In this document: positions 19,864 through 30,200 of the stretch, one piece after another
Layout of the letters: each line of letters starts with the position of its first letter
How positions within the stretch are numbered: the stretch's first letter is position 1
DNA from: Arsenophonus sp052171895
GTDB lineage: Bacteria > Pseudomonadota > Gammaproteobacteria > Enterobacterales > Enterobacteriaceae
Assembly (NCBI GenBank): GCA_052171895.1
Contig: JBQMRN010000002.1
Span: 62,001-126,000, forward strand
Reading direction: 5' to 3'
DNA length: 64,000 nt
The notes under the pieces: generated by a model
What the model was told of the DNA's origin: nothing
The model's input: the letters and a program-made list of their open reading frames with translations, nothing else
Database searches by the model: none
Position numbers and translations under genes: made by a program

Positions 19864-19883
19864 AAAAAAAGGGCTAAAAGCCC
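19864..19883 (-). terminator. Intrinsic terminator after metY
   Basis: On the minus strand a hairpin ('gggctttt' to 'agccc') is followed directly by seven T. It lies about 160 bases after the initiator tRNA and just before the rimP remnant. A second GC-rich hairpin at 19908-19927 ('ccccg'/'cgggg') precedes it. Together they look like tandem terminators/attenuators separating metY from the nusA operon. Confidence 0.75.
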
Positions 19884-20042
19884 AGTAATTCTGTTTTAAA
19901 TAATAAGAAACCCCGAAACCGGGGCTTTATGAAACACTAGACCGACTCTATATAAACTGCCAGTAGGTTTATCTACTTTGATTCACCATTCTTAGAAAAA
20001 ATAATCCAATAAGATTCCTGAACCACTTCATATGTTAATTTG

Positions 20043-20119
<77 letters not shown>

Positions 20120-20178
20120 TTCGGAAATTTTGAAAATATTACGCTGATAATATGCGGAATGCAAGTTATCTTTTAAAT

Positions 20179-20268
20179 TGGTGCCGAGAACGGGACTTGA
20201 ACCCGTACGCCAGTTTTATAGGCACTACCACCTCAAGGTAGCGTGTATACCAATTTCACCACCTCGGC
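20179..20268 (-). tRNA. leuU: tRNA-Leu (GAG)
   Basis: About 90 bases, class II, with a long variable arm, encoded CCA, acceptor stem GCCGAGG/TTCTCGGC and anticodon loop CTTGAGG giving GAG. The position between metY and secG corresponds to E. coli leuU. The variable arm is slightly longer than in E. coli. Confidence 0.95.
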
Positions 20269-20322
20269 GTAGACCCCTATTATTTTATAGGGCAATTTTT
20301 AATAAAACCGCCTCCATCAACT

Positions 20323-20354
20323 ACACAAACTGTTGTTTACACAAACTGTTGTTT
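20323..20354. repeat. Perfect 16-bp tandem duplication
   Basis: 'acacaaactgttgttt' occurs twice in direct succession, ending two bases before the secG stop. It looks like a recent slippage duplication in the secG-leuU spacer. No role is evident. Confidence 0.8.
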
Positions 20355-20356
20355 AA

Positions 20357-20701
20357 TTAATGAGGGATATCGCTTCTTGGTTCTGTTACTACAGGTTTTG
20401 TAGAGACTTCTTCTGGTTTCTGAACTTTAACAGGTTTACCAATATTTTCCCATTTGCTTCCAGTTACACTTTTATTAGCGCTTAAATTGGCTAAAATTAA
20501 ACTTATAACAAAGAATAATGTTGCAAAGATAGCCGTGATTCGCGTCATAAAATTATCTGATCCTGATGAACCAAATAATGTTGAAGAAGCGCCTGCATCG
20601 AATGAAGCTCCCATATCAGCACCTTTCCCTTGCTGCATCATGACCATACCAATTAGCATAATTGAGATTAATAAAAAGATAACTAAAAGGATTATGTACA
20701 T
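20357..20701 (-). CDS. secG: Protein translocase subunit SecG
   Basis: Non-essential stimulating subunit of the SecYEG inner-membrane translocon. The 114-residue product (E. coli 110) has two transmembrane segments (about residues 2-22 and 55-72) separated by the conserved cytoplasmic loop QGKGADMGASFDAGASSTLFG, and a polar C-terminal tail. It follows glmM with a 215-bp gap in which I recognise no gene. Confidence 0.95.
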   Translation of the reverse strand: MYIILLVIFLLISIMLIGMVMMQQGKGADMGASFDAGASSTLFGSSGSDNFMTRITAIFATLFFVISLILANLSANKSVTGSKWENIGKPVKVQKPEEVSTKPVVTEPRSDIPH

Positions 20702-20916
20702 AGATAACTACCTATTTGATAATAAAGTTTGGAAAAACTTATTTACTGCAACTTGCTCCGTAAGGTCATTACTTTAAAAAGTTATCATTGAATAATAATT
20801 TAACCTTACCTGACAAGCAAGATTATTTTTATCTCATTAAACTTTTTGCAGAAAAAATAATATAAAGTAATTTTATAAAGGAAGGCAGTTAGTAAAAATA
20901 ATATGATCTATTTTAC

Positions 20917-22251
20917 TTACTTGACTACTTCAGCAATGCGATTAGCCATTGCAGTAACTTGATTTTTATTTTCACCTTCCACCATGACGCGAATTAAAGG
21001 CTCAGTACCTGATTTACGCAATAAAACCCGTCCTCTACCTGCTAGTTCATTTTTCACTTGGTTTACCATATTTAAAACATTTTCTGTAGTCAATGGATTA
21101 TGGTCACCGGAAAAACGCACATTTACTAATACCTGAGGGATTAATTTAAGCTCACTGCAGAGATCATAAAGGCTCATATTATTACGGATCATCGCACTTA
21201 GAACTTGTAAACCAGCGATAATACCATCCCCTGTTGTCGTTTTATCTAATAAAATAATGTGCCCTGAATTTTCAGCACCAAGTCGCCATCCTTGCTCTTG
21301 TAATTTTTTAAGAACATAACGATCTCCAACTTTTGCTCGGATAAAAGGTATATCCAACTGTTGTAGGGCTAATTCTAAGCCCATATTACTCATTAATGTG
21401 CCAACAACACCACCGTGTAATTGACCTTTTAGAAGTGCATCACGTGCAATAATATAAAGAATTTGATCGCCATCTATTCTATTACCTCGATGATCAACCA
21501 TTATTACCCGATCACCATCACCATCAAAAGCAAGACCAATATCTGCTTTTTCTGTTACTACATGTTTTTGCAGCAGTATAACGTCAGTTGCCCCACAGCC
21601 CTGATTAATATTCAGTCCATTTGGTTCACAGCCAATTGCAATGACTTCCGCACCAAGCTCAGTTAAAACATTCGGCGCAATATGATATGTTGCGCCATTA
21701 GCACAATCTAAAACTATTTTTAATCCACTTAAACTTTGGTCACTCGGAAATGTCCCTTTGCAATACTCTATATAATGCCAAGCAGCATCAACAATACGAC
21801 TCGCTCTTCCTAATTCTGCAGACTCAACACAAGTAAGCAGTTTCTCCATCTCAGCTTCTATTGCTTCTTCTACGTTATCAGGTAACTTAGTTCCATCAAT
21901 TGAAAAGAATTTAATACCATTATCATAATAGGGATTATGGGAAGCAGAAATAACAATACCCGCCTCTGCATGGTATATGCGTGTTAAATAAGCAATTGCT
22001 GGCGTAGGCATAGGTCCTGTAAATGCAACGGATAATCCAGCTGCAGCAAGACCTGCTTCTAAAGATGATTCCAACATATAACCTGAAATGCGTGTATCTT
22101 TACCTATGATTATTTTACGAGAACCGTGCCGCGCTAAAACCTTACCAGCTGCCCAACCTAATTTCAAAACAAAATCAGGGGTAATTGGGGTTTCTCCTAC
22201 TTTGCCACGAATACCATCAGTACCAAAATATTTGCGCTTACTCATAATCAT
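20917..22251 (-). CDS. glmM: Phosphoglucosamine mutase GlmM
   Basis: Converts glucosamine-6-phosphate to glucosamine-1-phosphate, the step toward UDP-GlcNAc for peptidoglycan and LPS. The 444-residue product (E. coli 445) has the phospho-Ser active site in GIVISASHNPYYDNGIKFF near residue 102, metal-binding FDGDGDRV, and the C-terminal phosphate-binding RKSGTEPLIRVM. Two starts two codons apart are possible (22251 and 22245). AAGGA lies five bases before the first, while family alignment favours MSKRKYF at the second. The gene starts 13 bp after folP. Confidence 0.96.
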   Translation of the reverse strand: MIMSKRKYFGTDGIRGKVGETPITPDFVLKLGWAAGKVLARHGSRKIIIGKDTRISGYMLESSLEAGLAAAGLSVAFTGPMPTPAIAYLTRIYHAEAGIVISASHNPYYDNGIKFFSIDGTKLPDNVEEAIEAEMEKLLTCVESAELGRASRIVDAAWHYIEYCKGTFPSDQSLSGLKIVLDCANGATYHIAPNVLTELGAEVIAIGCEPNGLNINQGCGATDVILLQKHVVTEKADIGLAFDGDGDRVIMVDHRGNRIDGDQILYIIARDALLKGQLHGGVVGTLMSNMGLELALQQLDIPFIRAKVGDRYVLKKLQEQGWRLGAENSGHIILLDKTTTGDGIIAGLQVLSAMIRNNMSLYDLCSELKLIPQVLVNVRFSGDHNPLTTENVLNMVNQVKNELAGRGRVLLRKSGTEPLIRVMVEGENKNQVTAMANRIAEVVK

Positions 22252-22264
22252 CTGTTTCCTTTAT

Positions 22265-23086
22265 TTAAAGGGTTGCTTGAATAATCTTCATAGCCTCTAC
22301 AGTTTCTTTCACATCATGAGCACGAATAATCTGTGCTCCATGCATAGCTGCAATAACTGCGCATGCAATACTGCCAATAAGCCGTTTCTCTACTGGTACA
22401 TCTAATAATTCACCAATCATAGATTTACGTGATATACCAACTAGTAGCGGTACTCCTAGAGAATGAAATTCATTCAATTTTGCTAATAATTGATAATTAT
22501 GCACCAAGTTTTTACCAAAACCGAAACCTGGATCAATAATTAGACAATTTTTTGCAATGCCAGCTGCTTCACAGCGTTCAATTTCATCCGATAAATACTG
22601 TTTTACTTCTGCAACTACATTTTTATAATTAGGTGTTTGTTGCATTGTCTTAGGTTGACCTAACATATGCATAATACAGATCGGTAACTCTGTTTTAGCC
22701 GCAACCTCTAATGCACCAGGTTCATGTAACGACCGAACATCATTAATAATATGCGCACCTGCTTTAGCAGCTTCTGCCATAATAACACCTTTAGATGTAT
22801 CAATAGAAACCAAAACATCAAAACGATCAGTTACTGCTTCAATTATTGGGATAACCCGATCAAGTTCTTGTTGTAGGCTAACTTCATTAGCGCCAGGACG
22901 GGTTGATTCACCACCAATATCGATAATTTCTGCACCATGGCTAACCATACTAGCTGCATGCTTTAATGCATAGTCATAACCATTGTATATACCACCATCA
23001 AAAAAAGAGTCTGGAGTAATATTTAATATTCCCATAACGATAGGATGATTAAGATTAAGCTCTATTTTTCGAACAGTAATTTTCAT
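22265..23086 (-). CDS. folP: Dihydropteroate synthase FolP
   Basis: Condenses p-aminobenzoate with 6-hydroxymethyl-dihydropterin diphosphate in folate synthesis; the target of sulfonamides. The 273-residue product (E. coli 282) is a TIM barrel with VMGILNITPDSFFDGG, GAEIIDIGGESTRPGA, DPGFGFGKN and GISRKSMIG, plus the C-terminal RAHDV. All substrate-loop motifs are intact. Retention of folP suggests the symbiont still makes folate, if the other folate genes exist elsewhere. Confidence 0.96.
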   Translation of the reverse strand: MKITVRKIELNLNHPIVMGILNITPDSFFDGGIYNGYDYALKHAASMVSHGAEIIDIGGESTRPGANEVSLQQELDRVIPIIEAVTDRFDVLVSIDTSKGVIMAEAAKAGAHIINDVRSLHEPGALEVAAKTELPICIMHMLGQPKTMQQTPNYKNVVAEVKQYLSDEIERCEAAGIAKNCLIIDPGFGFGKNLVHNYQLLAKLNEFHSLGVPLLVGISRKSMIGELLDVPVEKRLIGSIACAVIAAMHGAQIIRAHDVKETVEAMKIIQATL

Positions 23087-23105
23087 AATTACCTTACTAA
23101 ATCAA

Positions 23106-23134
23106 ACAAAAACCCAGGATAGAGCCTTGGGTTT
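23106..23134 (-). terminator. Intrinsic terminator after ftsH
   Basis: On the minus strand the hairpin 'aaacccaagg'...'cctgggttt' (one bulged base, six-base loop) runs into a T-rich tract. It lies between the ftsH stop and the folP start, so folP-glmM probably need some read-through or their own promoter. Confidence 0.7.
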
Positions 23135-23223
23135 CAATTATTTATTTTATATAGAGAAACACTGATCATGAAGGATTCTCTTTGTTATTAGTATAATCAT
23201 TTTCATGCACACTATTTTTATTC

Positions 23224-25128
23224 TTAACCCTGAGTTGGAGAAATATTCTTTTCTGGATCTTCTTTTGATGATGGAGTTGAAGTAGGATTACTATCATTAT
23301 CATCCCAGTCAGGTGGTGATCTAACTGGACAGCGATTCATCAAATCATCAATTTGAGGCGCATCAATGGTTTCATATTTCATTAATGCATCCTTCATCGC
23401 ATGCAGAATATCCATGTGATCATTTAAAATCTGACGAGCGCGTTTATAATTACGATCAATAATTGCTTTGATCTCTTCATCAATTGCTCGCGCAGTTTCG
23501 TCTGACATATGATTAGCTTTAGCAACCAAACGGCCTAGGAAAACCTCACCTTCTTCCTCAGCATATAGCAATGGCCCTAATTTTTCAGAAAAACCCCATT
23601 GCGTCACCATATTACGAGCAAGATTAGTTGCTACTTTAATATCATTTGACGCGCCTGTAGATACCTTTTCTGAACCATAAATAATTTCTTCTGCTAACCT
23701 CCCACCATAAAGCGTAGAAATTTGACTTTCTAGCTTTTGCCGACTGGCACTAATTTGATCAGATTTTGGCAAGAAGAATGTGACACCTAACGCACGACCA
23801 CGCGGGATAATTGTCACTTTATGAACAGGATCATGCTCTGGGACAATACGTCCTATAATCGCATGACCAGCCTCATGATAAGCAGTAGATTCTTTTTGTT
23901 CTTCTGTCATAACCATAGAACGACGTTCAGCACCCATCATGATCTTGTCTTTTGCCTTTTCGAATTCTACCATGGTGACAACACGTTTATTTCCACGCGC
24001 TGCAAAAAGGGCTGCTTCATTAACTAAATTAGCTAAATCAGCACCAGAAAAACCTGGTGTACCTCGTGCTAATATTGAAGCATCAACACTAGGATCTAAA
24101 GGTACACGGCGCATATGAACTTTTAAAATCTGCTCACGACCACGTACATCAGGTAAACCAACAACAACTTGCCGATCAAAACGTCCAGGACGCAATAATG
24201 CCGGATCTAACACATCAGGACGGTTAGTAGCTGCAATAACAATAATACCTTCATTACCTTCAAATCCATCCATCTCTACCAACATTTGGTTAAGAGTTTG
24301 TTCACGTTCATCATGACCTCCTCCTAAACCTGCGCCTCGTTGGCGGCCAACAGCATCAATTTCGTCAATAAAGATAATACAAGGCGCTGCTTTCTTTGCT
24401 TGTTCAAACATATCACGAACTCGAGAAGCACCAACCCCAACGAACATTTCTACGAAATCTGAACCGGAGATAGTAAAAAAGGGAACTTTTGCTTCACCAG
24501 CAATCGCTTTTGCCAATAAAGTTTTACCGGTTCCCGGTGGACCTACCATCAAAATTCCCTTAGGAATTTTACCACCTAATTTTTGAAAACGTCCTGGTTC
24601 ACGTAAATATTCAACTAGTTCAGCAACTTCTTCTTTCGCTTCATCACAACCGGCAACATCAGCAAAAGTTGTTTTAATTTGATCTTCTGTCAGCATACGC
24701 GCTTTACTTTTACCAAAGGACATAGCACCTTTGCCACCTCCTCCTTGCATCTGACGCATAAAAAAGATCCAAACTCCAATCAGTAGTAACATTGGGAACC
24801 AGGAAATGAAAATAGTTGCTAAGAAACTTTGCTCTTGAGGTGGTTCACCAATGACGGTGACGTGTCTTTCAAGCAAGGTATCCAACAATCTTGGATCCTC
24901 TCTCACTGGAATATAAGTCGTATAACGACTGTTATCCGTTTTCTTAACAGTAATCTCACGGTCAGAAATCCGTACTTCACGTATCTGATCCTGAGTTAAC
25001 TCATTCATAAAGGTAGAATAATCCACCCTGCGACTATTTGAATCGCTAGGACCAAAACTCTGGAATAAAGACATTAGAACTACTGCAATGACTACCCAGA
25101 GAATCAGGTTTTTCGCCATGTCACTCAA
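23224..25128 (-). CDS. ftsH: ATP-dependent zinc metalloprotease FtsH
   Basis: Membrane-bound AAA+ protease that degrades misfolded membrane proteins and regulators such as LpxC and sigma-32. The 634-residue product (E. coli 644) has two N-terminal transmembrane segments (about 5-22 and 100-118) flanking a periplasmic domain, the Walker A motif GPPGTGKT, Walker B IIFIDEID, the second region of homology, and the zinc site HEAGH. The C-terminal tail differs but is similar in length. It lies 50 bp after rlmE, as in E. coli. Confidence 0.97.
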   Translation of the reverse strand: MSDMAKNLILWVVIAVVLMSLFQSFGPSDSNSRRVDYSTFMNELTQDQIREVRISDREITVKKTDNSRYTTYIPVREDPRLLDTLLERHVTVIGEPPQEQSFLATIFISWFPMLLLIGVWIFFMRQMQGGGGKGAMSFGKSKARMLTEDQIKTTFADVAGCDEAKEEVAELVEYLREPGRFQKLGGKIPKGILMVGPPGTGKTLLAKAIAGEAKVPFFTISGSDFVEMFVGVGASRVRDMFEQAKKAAPCIIFIDEIDAVGRQRGAGLGGGHDEREQTLNQMLVEMDGFEGNEGIIVIAATNRPDVLDPALLRPGRFDRQVVVGLPDVRGREQILKVHMRRVPLDPSVDASILARGTPGFSGADLANLVNEAALFAARGNKRVVTMVEFEKAKDKIMMGAERRSMVMTEEQKESTAYHEAGHAIIGRIVPEHDPVHKVTIIPRGRALGVTFFLPKSDQISASRQKLESQISTLYGGRLAEEIIYGSEKVSTGASNDIKVATNLARNMVTQWGFSEKLGPLLYAEEEGEVFLGRLVAKANHMSDETARAIDEEIKAIIDRNYKRARQILNDHMDILHAMKDALMKYETIDAPQIDDLMNRCPVRSPPDWDDNDSNPTSTPSSKEDPEKNISPTQG

Positions 25129-25178
25129 GGGATTAACCTCTTCATTACAACTATATTAAATAAATAACGTACAGGGTA

Positions 25179-25808
25179 CTATATTTTTCGTCCTGTCGCT
25201 ACAATATACACTTCACGTGAACGTAACCGTGAAGCATCTGGTTTACGAATTTTAACTTTTAAAAATAGAGAGCGAATTTTCCTCAGATATTCATCAAAGC
25301 CTTCTCCCTGAAATACTTTAACAATAAAACTTCCCCCAGTAGCTAGTACATCGCGACACATATCCAATGCTAGTTCAACTAGATAGATGGATCGAGGAAT
25401 ATCGATAAAAGATTTCCCAGTCATATTAGGAGCCATATCCGACATAACAACTTGGACTTTTTTATCACCAACTTGTTCAAGTAATGCCTTTAATATCTGT
25501 TCATCCCGAAAATCTCCTTGCAAGAAATCAACACCAACTATGGGATCCATTAATAATAAGTCACATGCAATAACTCCACCAGTCTGGGTAACTTTGCTTG
25601 CTGCATATTTAGACCAACCACCAGGTGCTGCACCCAAATCAACAACGGTCATAGCAGGTTTAAATATTTTATCACTCTGCTGGATCTGATCTAATTTAAA
25701 CCATGCACGTGAGCAAAACCTTTTTTTTTGTGCTTGAAGAACATATTTATCATTAAAATGTTCCTGCAACCAACGACTAGAACTTCCTGAACGCTTTTTA
25801 TTAGCCAT
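25179..25808 (-). CDS. rlmE: 23S rRNA 2'-O-ribose methyltransferase RlmE
   Basis: Methylates U2552 of 23S rRNA, a late 50S-assembly step. From 25808 the product is 209 residues, the E. coli length. It contains the SAM motif VVDLGAAPGGWS and the K-D-K-E catalytic tetrad in SRAWFKLD, VVMSDMAPN, IVKVFQGEGFD and SREVYIV. The frame is open to 25838, but the extra ten residues have no family match, and a GGGA site precedes the ATG of MANKKRSG. Confidence 0.96.
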   Translation of the reverse strand: MANKKRSGSSSRWLQEHFNDKYVLQAQKKRFCSRAWFKLDQIQQSDKIFKPAMTVVDLGAAPGGWSKYAASKVTQTGGVIACDLLLMDPIVGVDFLQGDFRDEQILKALLEQVGDKKVQVVMSDMAPNMTGKSFIDIPRSIYLVELALDMCRDVLATGGSFIVKVFQGEGFDEYLRKIRSLFLKVKIRKPDASRLRSREVYIVATGRKI

Positions 25809-25940
25809 TGTTTTCCCAACTATACTTATAAATAACACCTATTTTGCCATTTTTGATATACTAAAATTATAAAATTTATGATTATAACTAAAAGATGGCG
25901 CTAGAATGTAGTGTTTTCAATCCCACTAAAGCAAAAAACA

Positions 25941-26238
25941 ATGATTCTTAATAAAAAGCAAATATAGGCTTTTAAAAACTTTGATCATCATCTAAACCCT
26001 GTTGTAATAATAGGTAACAATGGTTTAACTGAAGGTGTTTTAGATGAAAATGAACAATACTTTTCATATCATGAACTTATTAAAATCAAAATAGCGAATG
26101 AAGATCGTGGTAGCAAAATTTTGATAGGTAAAGCTATTGTTTGAAAAACTGATGCTATCAATGTGAAAATTGATTGATAAAACTTTAATGCTCTATTAGC
26201 AGTTTGCTGAAGCAAACAAGATCATTTTACCTAAATAA
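25941..26238 (+). pseudogene. yhbY: yhbY ribosome-assembly factor pseudogene
   Basis: YhbY is a small CRM-domain RNA-binding protein associated with pre-50S particles. Divergent from rlmE as in E. coli, the plus strand reads MILNKKQI, a stop, FDHHLNPVVIIGNNGLTEGV, YHELIKIKIANEDR, IGKAIV, another stop, then after a frameshift LIDKTLMLY and a C-terminus FAEANKIILPK. The whole 97-codon gene can be traced. Two in-frame stops and at least one frameshift remove function, although the conserved GNNGLTEGV loop is still perfect. Confidence 0.88.
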
Positions 26239-26265
26239 ATTTTTTATATTTATAAGATGCTATCT

Positions 26266-26312
26266 AATTTCAGAGTAAAAAAGGCCATTTTGGCCTTTTT
26301 TACTCTGAAATT
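26266..26312. terminator. Bidirectional intrinsic terminator
   Basis: A long, essentially perfect inverted repeat ('aatttcagagt...' to '...actctgaaatt') with a ggcca/tggcc core and A/T tracts on both flanks. It sits between the convergent yhbY remnant and greA and could terminate in both directions. Confidence 0.85.
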
Positions 26313-26346
26313 AACTCAAAAAAAACACTTTAAGATAAAATAAAAA

Positions 26347-26823
26347 TCAAATATATTCCACTTGTAAAATTTCATATTCAACTTCACCACCAGGGGTGGT
26401 GATGACTGCCAAATCATCTATAGTCTTACCGATTAAGCCTCGAGCTATTGGTGAATTAACAGAAATAAGATTTTCTTTGATATCAGCTTCATCATCACCC
26501 ACAATACGATAAATCTGATCTTCATTTGTTGTTATATTAAATACAGTAACTGTCGCGCCGAATATTATACGACCTTCATGTTTCATTTTTGTTACATCAA
26601 TAATTTGTGCATGAGATAATTTAGCCTCAATCTCTTGGATACGCCCTTCGCAAAATCCTTGCTGCTCACGCGCTGCATGATATTCTCCATTTTCTTTCAA
26701 ATCACCATGTTCACGGGCTTCTGCAATAGCAGCAATAATTTCAGGGCGGCGAATATTCTTTAAAAATTCTAACTCTTTACGCAGCTTTTCTGCGCCACCT
26801 ACTGTCATTGGAATCTGTTTCAT
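26347..26823 (-). CDS. greA: Transcription elongation factor GreA
   Basis: Rescues backtracked RNA polymerase by stimulating transcript cleavage. The product is 158 residues, exactly the E. coli length, with an N-terminal coiled coil whose tip carries the catalytic acidic pair (AREHGDLKENGEYHAAREQQ) and a C-terminal FKBP-like domain. Upstream at 26979-27014 is a perfect 12-base inverted repeat ('aatctaccatta') whose spacer contains TATAAT on the minus strand, a possible promoter for greA. Confidence 0.96.
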   Translation of the reverse strand: MKQIPMTVGGAEKLRKELEFLKNIRRPEIIAAIAEAREHGDLKENGEYHAAREQQGFCEGRIQEIEAKLSHAQIIDVTKMKHEGRIIFGATVTVFNITTNEDQIYRIVGDDEADIKENLISVNSPIARGLIGKTIDDLAVITTPGGEVEYEILQVEYI

Positions 26824-26978
26824 TAATAAATGCCTCTAATTCTTTCCTAAATAAAAATTAAATATCTTTCTGATTTTTCTGTTATTAAATTAATAGTTAT
26901 AACAAAACAATATTCTTAGCAAAAAAAAGGGAAAAACCTTGTTAACTATTAATTTGCAATTTTATGATTCTATGATTT

Positions 26979-27014
26979 AATCTACCATTATAACGTACAC
27001 TCTAATGGTAGATT
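26979..27014. promoter_or_regulatory. Perfect inverted repeat with -10-like core upstream of greA
   Basis: Twelve-base arms ('aatctaccatta' and complement) separated by 12 bases. On the minus strand the spacer and inner arm give TATAAT, about 165 bases before greA. No good -35 box is visible. It could be a greA promoter/operator or a leader stem-loop. Confidence 0.3.
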
Positions 27015-27821
27015 ACCGTTTACTTTTTTCTGCATTACACTTTAGTATCTCTATTATGTCTACTTTTATATACAGCACTTATAACTTTTTTAAAAAAGTG
27101 AGGAGTAGTATGATGCTCCATTGATCGATTCCATCGCTAACAAATGGCACTACCTGCATACAAGTACTCAAAAATTATTACAGCACTAGCTACATTATTT
27201 CAATTAGGTAGCAATTATCAATTTCTTACCCATTTTAAAACTAAACTAAAAATTATTGGTCATTATTTAAAAGGTGATATAATATCAATATATCAGCCTT
27301 CGCTGCCTAAGATAGATAAGCCTCCTCATCCTGGAGGTTGATATAGAATATGTATACCACAATGTTTTAGTGCTCCATCAAGCGGTGCTATTATCAATAA
27401 AAACTGTTTCTTAGCCACTTTATACAATATATTGCTCAAAAACCTGGCGATATCGTATATCGCTTATGTTCATATTTCCCCCCTTTTTATCCTATTAAAA
27501 AGTTCACTCAAGTTATTATGCTAGCAAAAGGTTCAATTGATGCATCATCTCTTATTCCGTATTAGAGATTATACCAGGAGAAATAAATCGTTATATAATA
27601 ACTGGGTGCTTAACTTAACGCGTTGAATCTTTACCATTAGCATTTACCATTCAAAACAGTGAATGTTATGGAGGAGCTTTTATAAAAAGGAGCTTGATAA
27701 ATGAAAAATCACAATTATTGGCCATATTAAACGGCGCCTCTTGCCTACCATAACAAGAAATACTCGGGCTACAACAAAATCTAAATCGGTAGATTATTTG
27801 CTGAGAGTAATGTTAAAAAAG

Positions 27822-29143
27822 AGTTATTAGCAAATCTGGTGTATGGCAGTCAGGGTTGGCTACGTTCTACTCTTCTTATGCTTCGTAAATCTGTTTTCCA
27901 TCTTTAAATTAGACGTTGTCTAGCATCATGGTCAGTAGGTCAATACCTTTAGCCGGTTCCAGCTTTTTTAAGCAGAAGAGAGTAGCTTCAAATAGCCTTG
28001 AAAAGGTTGTTTTTTCGAACCACAATTCTTCGCTATCTTTCTTTAGCTTCTCATTGCTGCAGGGAAGAGACTTCGCTGAAAACTTTGCCAATAAAACATC
28101 AATGCCATTATTAGCGCGATTATGGCTCTCTGCTAGCCATGACTTCTCCGCAGCTCAGGCTTAACTTTTTATTGCATGCCTTTGGAGTGAAGCCAGCATA
28201 TTAGCTGTTTTGTGTACACAACACTAACAGCGTTGATGTTGCATATAGGGGGGAATATCTTTGCCATTGCATTCCAAAAACCAAGGTGTAGACCAACGTA
28301 TCCTGTATATCAAGCCTGGGAGATACGATTAAGGCAGGTGTGCTTGCAGGCTATTGAGAAGTTTTGCCTAGTTTGCTTCTGACTCTCGATAAGGATCTTC
28401 GAGCACAACGAGCTTCTTACATTCATGCTCAGTATGCCGATAATGAACAGAAGGCAAAGGCGATTATCCTGCCTGACAGGACTATCTATGCCATCGGCTA
28501 AAAAATAAAGGTAGTGCGTATCACTTAAATTACGTATAGAGCAATCACATTGCTTTTGCTCTTCAAGCCATTGCTGTTTCAGTCTGCTGATGAGTACGAG
28601 AAGACCATGTACTTTCATCGAGAAGCGTCCCCTCCCAGGGCTTCGTGAAAATTATTGCTGGAGATGCCTAGCAGCTACAGCTAGAGTAGCAACAACTCTT
28701 CGACGTTTTTTGCACGCTTCAGATAAAGTGGTATCAAGGAGTTGTGTTGGAAGCATATTACGTTGCTTCTGCAAATCCCCTTCCCCTTACCTTAGACACT
28801 TTAATCTCAACATCGACAATAGCAGTCTGTATAGTTTTCTCTGGAAAATAACTATTACTAACAACGGTATGACGAGCGTCGATAAGGCACTGTTTTAATA
28901 TGTTGTCGTAGCATGGCTTTGAGGTCAACCTCAAAGGCGGTGGGTATCAGTTGCTAGGAATGATTACGAATGAGTTCATGAAAGGAATCAGAGGTAATAT
29001 CTAGTTTCGCTGATACTTGTAGTGTAGACTTTTCATGGCATATATTTCTATATTATTGAAATTATTTGCGAAATTAATTTAGTAGGATGCTACGCTACCA
29101 TCACCATCTCTCCGAAATCCAATCACTAGAAATGAGTATAACT
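27822..29143 (-). mobile_element. IS256-family element in dacB, dead
   Basis: About 1.32 kb with terminal repeats 'agttattagcaaatctgg' (left) and the complement of 'gagtataact' (right). A 10-base direct repeat of target, 'tgttaaaaaa', flanks it at 27811-27820 and 29144-29153. The minus strand encodes broken IS256 transposase, best at 28310-28618: DTHYLYFLADGID..VR.DNRLCLLFIIGI, the region holding the first catalytic Asp of this family. Frameshifts and stops are frequent. Confidence 0.8.
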
Positions 29144-29156
29144 TGTTAAAAAAAAC

Positions 29157-30200
29157 TATGTTGGCAAAGGTTGTTGGTGAAATTTTTTATACTTTTATAA
29201 ATAATTTTCTTTATAAAAGCTTATCATGAAAGCAAATAGTCATACAGATTAAAAAGACTCTTTCCTCCTCACTTTCCTGCCAACATAAAGTTGCATCTCA
29301 TTAATTGGATAGGCAAAAATATCTGTTTGATGATGTCGATTCATAGATTAAGCAATTCATTATACTTTATCCTTCCAATATTGTCACACTGAATATGTTA
29401 TTGTCTGTAGACATGCATTTATGGTTACAGCGATATCGTTCCAAAATCCCCTTCCCCAATTGCAAGAAAACATTTAACAAGCTTAGTGAAAGTCCTCTGG
29501 CGAGAAACTACATCATAAAGATAAATGATTTAATTATTTGCGATGTATGCTTGAATAGCTTGACTTTACGAGAGTCAGCGAAACAAACAGGTATTGATTT
29601 GAAAATAGCGTTTATATGGCGTTACTGCTTCCTTGCTTCATCATCGATAGCCAACATAAATGTACTAAGTGGTATTCTTGAGGTTAACGAAATATATTTC
29701 TCTGAATCCTTTAAATGGAACCGTTATATTCCACATAGAAAGCTAGAAAATGCAGGAGACGGGAGATAAAAAAGAGGAACGAATTGCGGTTTTAATCCCC
29801 CGAGCTCGATAGGATTTCATTTGAGCAATAAGATTTTTGAAGAGTTTAATACAGAGTCTGTTAGCCGTTTTCTTGAGCTGATCATTAATAAAGAGTCTAT
29901 CCTTTTCTTGGATGTGGAGAGATAAGTGGTACGAAATCTTTTTCAGCAAGCATGAAATTAGTCACTATCGCCTAATAAGGTTGGATAATCAGAAAGTTAT
30001 TGGTAAGGAATTTCACATTAAAAATGTGAACAGTTATATCAGGCAATTAAAAGGATGGCATGAGTATATTCTATGCTTTAGGGTCGTTTGATTTACCAAA
30101 GTATCTGGCCTTGAGAAAATTGTTTGAAACCACAATAATTGAAATACATACGTGGCTACAAATTGCTTTGCGAGCAAAGCAATAACCCTTTGCCAACATA
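29157..30200 (+). mobile_element. IS1595-family element in dacB, dead
   Basis: 1044 bp between 'tatgttggcaaagg' and its complement 'cctttgccaacata'. It holds the best-preserved IS1595 transposase here (29395-29769): LQRYRSKIP..NCKKTFNKLSESPLA, SLTLRESAKQTGIDLK and GILEVNEIYFSESFKW. In active relatives that last motif is EADETYF, so the catalytic Asp has become Asn. The frame then breaks. Near the right end is a perfect hairpin ('ttgctttgc' ga 'gcaaagcaa'). It lies 13 bases from the IS256 copy. Confidence 0.85.
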
